Shown: positions 59,591 through 64,000 of the stretch, piece by piece
How the letters are laid out: every line of letters starts with the position of its first letter
How positions within the stretch are numbered: the stretch's first letter is position 1
Assembly: GCA_030323885.1 (NCBI GenBank)
Contig: CM059203.1
Location: forward strand, 5,580,001-5,644,000
Direction of reading: 5' to 3'
DNA: 64,000 nt
From: Branchipolynoe longqiensis
Taxonomy: Eukaryota > Annelida > Polychaeta > Phyllodocida > Polynoidae
Notes under the pieces: model-generated
Database searches by the model: none
Told to the model about the DNA's origin: nothing
What the model saw: only the letters and a program-made list of their open reading frames with translations
Translations under genes and position numbers: made by a program

Positions 59591-60260
59591 GGGTACAGAA
59601 TTTTGAATGAGCATCCATGGTGGCTTTTTTTTTAGTGTTGCTCCCATTAGGGTACCTTGCTGCTGGGACCATTACCCGATGCTCTTTGGGGTTTTAAGCC
59701 TTAGCATCATCAGAGGGTTATATATCAGAACCTATTCTGTTTGCGACAATGCAAATTATAATGGATTTTTAGTGCTGCCTCCACTGGGGTACCCTGCTGC
59801 CGGAACCATGACCCTATGCTTGTTCGGGGTTTGAAGCCCTAGCAGCATCAGAGGTTATATCAGGACGTGTACTGACTTGCGATAGTATGCATTTTGGTCG
59901 CTTTTTAGTCCTGCACCTACTGCGATACCCTGCTGCCATGGACCGATGTTCATTCATTGGGGGTTTTATACCTTACCAACATCATATGTAATATCAGGAG
60001 GAGTACACTCTTGGCGGCCTTTTAGTGTTGCCCCCAATGGAATACCATACCACCGGAACCATGACCTGATATCCCACTCAGTCACATTATCCTTCCTTGA
60101 GCCGACCAGTCTTTGTCTTATTCTGGCAATGCTGAATCCATCAGACAAGATAGCGACAAGTACCACTTTTCTATGTCATTCATTTCACTCAGTCGGGGAT
60201 CGAACCCATGACCTATCGCATGTGAAAGTGGACATCCTAACCTCAGCCATCCCGATTTGC
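59540..60260 (-). mobile_element. SINE B with amplified tail segments
   Basis: From 60260 (head, GGGGATCGAACCCATGACCT) the body is normal to about 60050. The tail segment (AGTGYTGCYYCCAYTRGGGT, ACC-ATGACCC, AGCATCATCAGAGGTTATAT) is then repeated about four times in diverged form down to 59540. Confidence 0.6.
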
Positions 60261-60560
60261 GTTCCATCGACATCCGATGGACATCATTTCAAGATGAGAA
60301 CCACTTTGTGACAACACATGGATTTATAGTGCTGCTCCCATTAGGATACCATGTTACAGGCACCATGGTGCGATCTCCCACTCAGTCATGGTGTCATGAT
60401 AATGAGCCAATCCGTCTATGCACAAATGAATTAAAGCCGAGGATAATACATGGTCGCGACAAGTATAAAATGGCGTACGCCATGGGTTTAACTTGGCCAA
60501 GAATAGAACCCACGACCACTTCAATGGGATGCAGATACTCGCACCACACAATCCCAGTGG
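60261..60560 (-). mobile_element. Second diverged SINE B-like copy
   Basis: AGTGCTGCTCCCATTAGGAT, TCCCACTCAGTCATGG and GACAAGTATAAAATGG keep SINE B order. The head is poorly conserved. Confidence 0.5.
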
Positions 60561-61085
60561 GTTTATGCTTACTGATGGGGGGAGACAATGAAAAATGCCA
60601 GCCGGGCGAAAATCTCTTTATAACATAAATATTTATTTGAGTAAATAGTGGATCAATAAATCTTGGTGAATCGAGATCAGATTTACTGAAGATCTGACCA
60701 ATGCGGAGTATGTGAAAATTATTGACGCAACAACAATGGATGGTGTTTCCAGTCTCCTTTTCATGCCTGACTTGACACATAAGCCTTACTGAACGTGACG
60801 AATCACATCAGACTGTCTTTGTGTCGCTTCTAAATTGTTGTCTGCATGGGAGTTCTCAATTGTCGTCTGCGCCTGACTTCGCAATTGTCATCTGCATTGC
60901 ATATGTGCATTACATATGTTGTTGAATGTGTACCGACCATGGATCTTGCATCAATCTGGGAAATATACAAGCACATGTGATTGCAAGCAGCGTGACTATT
61001 GTGGAATGTATGCATGCCATTAAGCAAGGAATGCAGCTGACGTAGAAGGTATGCGTGCCATGAGGCAAGGTGTGTCACTATGATA
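60561..61085. other. Intergenic, nothing recognised
   Basis: A ~50-bp block at 60736-60787 recurs at 58476-58528 (GGTRTTTCCAGTCTCC). First degraded units of the next minisatellite appear after about 61000. Confidence 0.45.
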
Positions 61086-62340
61086 GAATGAATAGCTATG
61101 ATAGAATGTATGCATACCATTAAGGAAGTAGTAAGTCTATTAGAATGTATGCATAACATTAAAGAATCAGTAAGTCTATTATAGAACGTATGCATAACAT
61201 TAAGGAATCAGTAAGTCTATTATAGAATGTATGCATGCCATTAAGGAATCAGTAAGTCTATTATAGAATGTATGCATACCATTAAGGAATCAGTAAGTCT
61301 ATTAGAATGTATGCATGCCATTAAGGAAACAGTAAGTCTATTATAGAATGTATGCATACCATTAAGGAATCAGTAAGTCTATTATAGAATGTATGCATGT
61401 CATTACGGAATCAGTAAGTCTATTATAGAATGTATGCATACCATTCAGGAATCAGTAACTCTATTATAGAATGTATGCATGTCATTACGGAATCAGTAAG
61501 TCTATTATAGAATGTATGTATATCATTAAGGAATCAGTAAGTCTATTATAGAATGTATGCATACCATTAAGGAATCAGTAAGTCTATTATAGAATGTATG
61601 CACACCATTCAGGAATCAGTAAGTCTATTATAGAATGTATGTATACCATTAAGGAATCAGTAAGTCTATTATAGAATGTATGCATACCATTCAGGAAACA
61701 GTAAGTCTATTATAGAATGTATGCATGCCATTAAGGAATCAGTAAGTCTATTATAGAATGTATGCATACCATTGAGGAATCAGTAAGTCTATTATAGAAT
61801 GCATGCATGCCATTACGGAATCAGTAAGTCTATTATAGAATGTATGCATAACATTAAGGAATCAGTAAGTCTATTATAGAATGTATGCATACCATTAAGG
61901 AATCAGTAAGTCTATTATAGAATTATGCATACCATTAAGGAATCAGTAAGTCTATTATAGAATGTATGCATACCATTAAGGAATCAGTAAGTCTATTATA
62001 GAATGTATGCATACCATTAAGGAATCAGTAAGTCTATTATAGAATGTATGCATAACATTAAGGAATCAGTAAGTCTATTATAGAATGTATGCATACCATT
62101 ACGGAATCAGTAAGTCTATTATAGAATGTATGCATATCATTAAGGAATCAGTAAGTCTATTATAGAATGTATGCATACCATTAAGGAATCAGTAAGTCTA
62201 TTATAGAATGTATGCATAACATTAAGGAATCAGTAAGTCTATTATAGAATGTATGCATACCATTACGGAATCAGTAAGTCTATTACATAGAATGTATGCA
62301 TGTCATTAAGAAATCAGCAAGTCTATTATATAACGTCTGC
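61085..62340. repeat. 41-bp minisatellite
   Basis: About 30 units of AATGTATGCATACCATTAAG plus GAATCAGTAAGTCTATTATAG, very homogeneous in the middle and degraded at both ends. The ATGCAT palindrome occurs once per unit. Confidence 0.92.
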
Positions 62341-62491
62341 ATACCATTATGGAAGCAGCACATAGCATTGGTACACATATTTTATAATGTATCCACGCCA
62401 TTGTGGAATGAGCGTAGCTGTCATGGAATATATGCATGTCATCAAGAAATGAATTTAACTTATAGAACGTGTGCATACATGAACGGCTAAA

Positions 62492-62780
62492 GATGCATTG
62501 TATCATATTTTCAAAACCAAATCACTTCTCTAGATTTGATCTTATATATCAAACTTATGTAGCCAACTTAAATATCCAACTGATTAAGCCTACGTTGCTG
62601 TCACGAACGGCTTATCAAATCAATGTAATAGAAAATGTTACTCCTGAAGACAAACCAGCCTACAAACCAACCTTACAAACCTACCCTACAAACCAACCGA
62701 CAAACCAATCCTACAAACCGACCCTACAAACCAACCTACGAACCAAGTCTACAAACCTACTCTATCAGGTCAACGCCTGA
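62492..62780. repeat. MITE E fragment and CAAACCNACC repeat
   Basis: 62492-62560 is a piece of MITE E (TTTTCAAAACCAAATCACTT). 62650-62762 is a degenerate ACAAACCAACCCT tandem run. Confidence 0.6.
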
Positions 62781-62985
62781 TCAGGGTGTCAACAAGACGG
62801 TACCCCACTGGAGCACTATAAAGTCGCCATGCCATGAGTGGGATTTCGGGGCATGGTGCCTGCGATACGTGGGCACTATGAAGTCATTACGAGTGTGCAC
62901 CGTTACCAGTCAGCCAGTCGGGTCCTGGTCAATAGGACCTTACATGTTGCTAGGACGAAAACCCCAACAAACAAACAGAATGATA
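62770..62985 (+). mobile_element. SINE B, degraded copy
   Basis: Rearranged body (GAGCACTATAAAGTCGCCAT) with the tail TTGCTAGGACGAAAACCCCA. Confidence 0.6.
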
Positions 62986-63029
62986 AGGAGTGTCTGTTCT
63001 GATTAGTGTCGCTTAGTGGCGGAATTTCG

Positions 63030-63518
63030 ACATTTAACGCTGCATGTTCCACTTCAAATATCTACAAGATTATCAAAAAGTGACTTCAAATTAAAGTAAT
63101 GTAGATTTATAGCCATCAATATAATTACATTTATTACATTTTTGTTAAATGGCCGAAACTATAACAAAACCATCCGACTATGCAACTTTAAAGCTGCATA
63201 GTCCGATGAGGCGTCATCATTTCAAAACCAAAACAATTATCTAGATTAGCTTCTATATATCTAACGTAGACACTGATGCACTTATTAAACATTTGCTTCT
63301 GCATAGAAGTGGATACGGAGTGAATTTAATATAACTTTTTTTTTGGCGTTACTTGCCAAAACTAAGTTGACGTGTTTGCACTTCAAATATCTCAAAAGTT
63401 AGCCATGTAAAATAAAAATTACTTCAAGCTAAAGTAATGTAGAATATAATGACCAATCTAATACATTTATCTAAGAAAAATAACAGAAACTCAAAACCAT
63501 CGGACTATGGAACTTTAA
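63030..63518 (+). mobile_element. Two MITE E copies sharing one TTAA
   Basis: A left-truncated copy ends at 63191 and a full copy begins with the same TTAA (63188-63191) and ends at 63515-63518. Confidence 0.75.
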
Positions 63519-63718
63519 GCAAAGGTTAGCAACTATCATAAACTGTATGCATGCCATTACACAAAGAGTGTAGTGGTCGGAGAATGTATGCGCCTCATGC
63601 ATTCAGGACAGATTGTTGCTGTTTTTGTCAATAAATATGTGGCCTGTGAGTGTGTCTACATATCTATATATATATATATATATATACATATATACACATA
63701 TATATATATATATATATA

Positions 63719-63952
63719 CAGTATATGTCCCAATAGACGCACACTGCATGAATGCAGACACTTGGAATCGTGTCTATTCAAAGTTAAAGAATTTCATGGA
63801 TTTGTTTTTGGCATGCCTCTGAAATAAAGTGGGATTGTCTTATTTTATATGCATTCAGTCTGAATGTGATCGTAAATTTGTGCGTGCTTTCAATCTTGAA
63901 ATGGGGTGTGTGCTTCTATTGGGTAGCGTGCTTCTATTGGGACGCATATGGT
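63719..63952. mobile_element. MITE K, copy 2
   Basis: Follows a (TA)n run (63660-63718). Ends GTATATGTCCCAATAGACGC and the complement of TTCTATTGGGACGCATATGG. Confidence 0.7.
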
Positions 63953-64000
63953 GTATGTATACATCTATATATACATACATATATATATACATATATATAC

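Noticed and set aside
61085..62340. Regularly spaced repeats as a CRISPR-like array
   Set aside because: Units are contiguous without variable spacers, and the genome is eukaryotic.

Overview
This is a eukaryotic genomic window. Spliced exons with GT-AG introns, tRNA-derived SINEs, non-LTR retrotransposons, small TIR transposons and long minisatellites all point to an animal. The SINE types, especially the one ending in a TTAAATAAAACAA-like tail, resemble those I associate with molluscs, so a mollusc is my best guess. That is recollection and was not checked.

One host gene can be supported. It lies on the + strand from before the window to 34425: the 3' part of a NACHT and WD-repeat gene of the NWD1 type. 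Twelve exons join in frame at canonical splice sites into 4,803 coding nt (1,600 residues plus stop). In order they give a helical N-terminal part, a NACHT STAND NTPase (Walker A at 223-230, Walker B around 312-322), a winged-helix/helical linker, and a long WD40 propeller region with a basic, Ser-rich tail. By comparison with the family, roughly 100-150 N-terminal residues should lie in exons left of base 1.

The introns are built largely of repeats: four tRNA-derived SINE families (here A, B, C, D), truncated LINE 3' ends (F), a TTAA-flanked MITE (E), a probable hAT MITE (I), a 1.28-kb element with a 9-bp target duplication (J), and several minisatellites. The intron before the Walker B exon holds about 1.1 kb of tandem repeat. 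It contains two extra copies of the start of that exon fused to the end of MITE E.

The rest (34.4-64 kb) has no convincing host gene. It holds a frameshifted CR1-like LINE on the minus strand (38.3-42.1 kb), more SINEs and TIR elements, and from 51.9 kb on an almost continuous series of simple and tandem repeats: a 32-bp minisatellite, GGT repeats, 1.1 kb of polypurine, a ~46-bp minisatellite, a ~200-bp array and a 41-bp minisatellite. A few short GC-richer islands (53175-53212, 55800-56060, 59150-59317) could be exons of an unknown gene, but support is weak.

I see no prokaryotic features, CRISPR array, rRNA or functional tRNA gene. The most unusual structure is the exon-fragment/MITE composite minisatellite at about 20160-21386.
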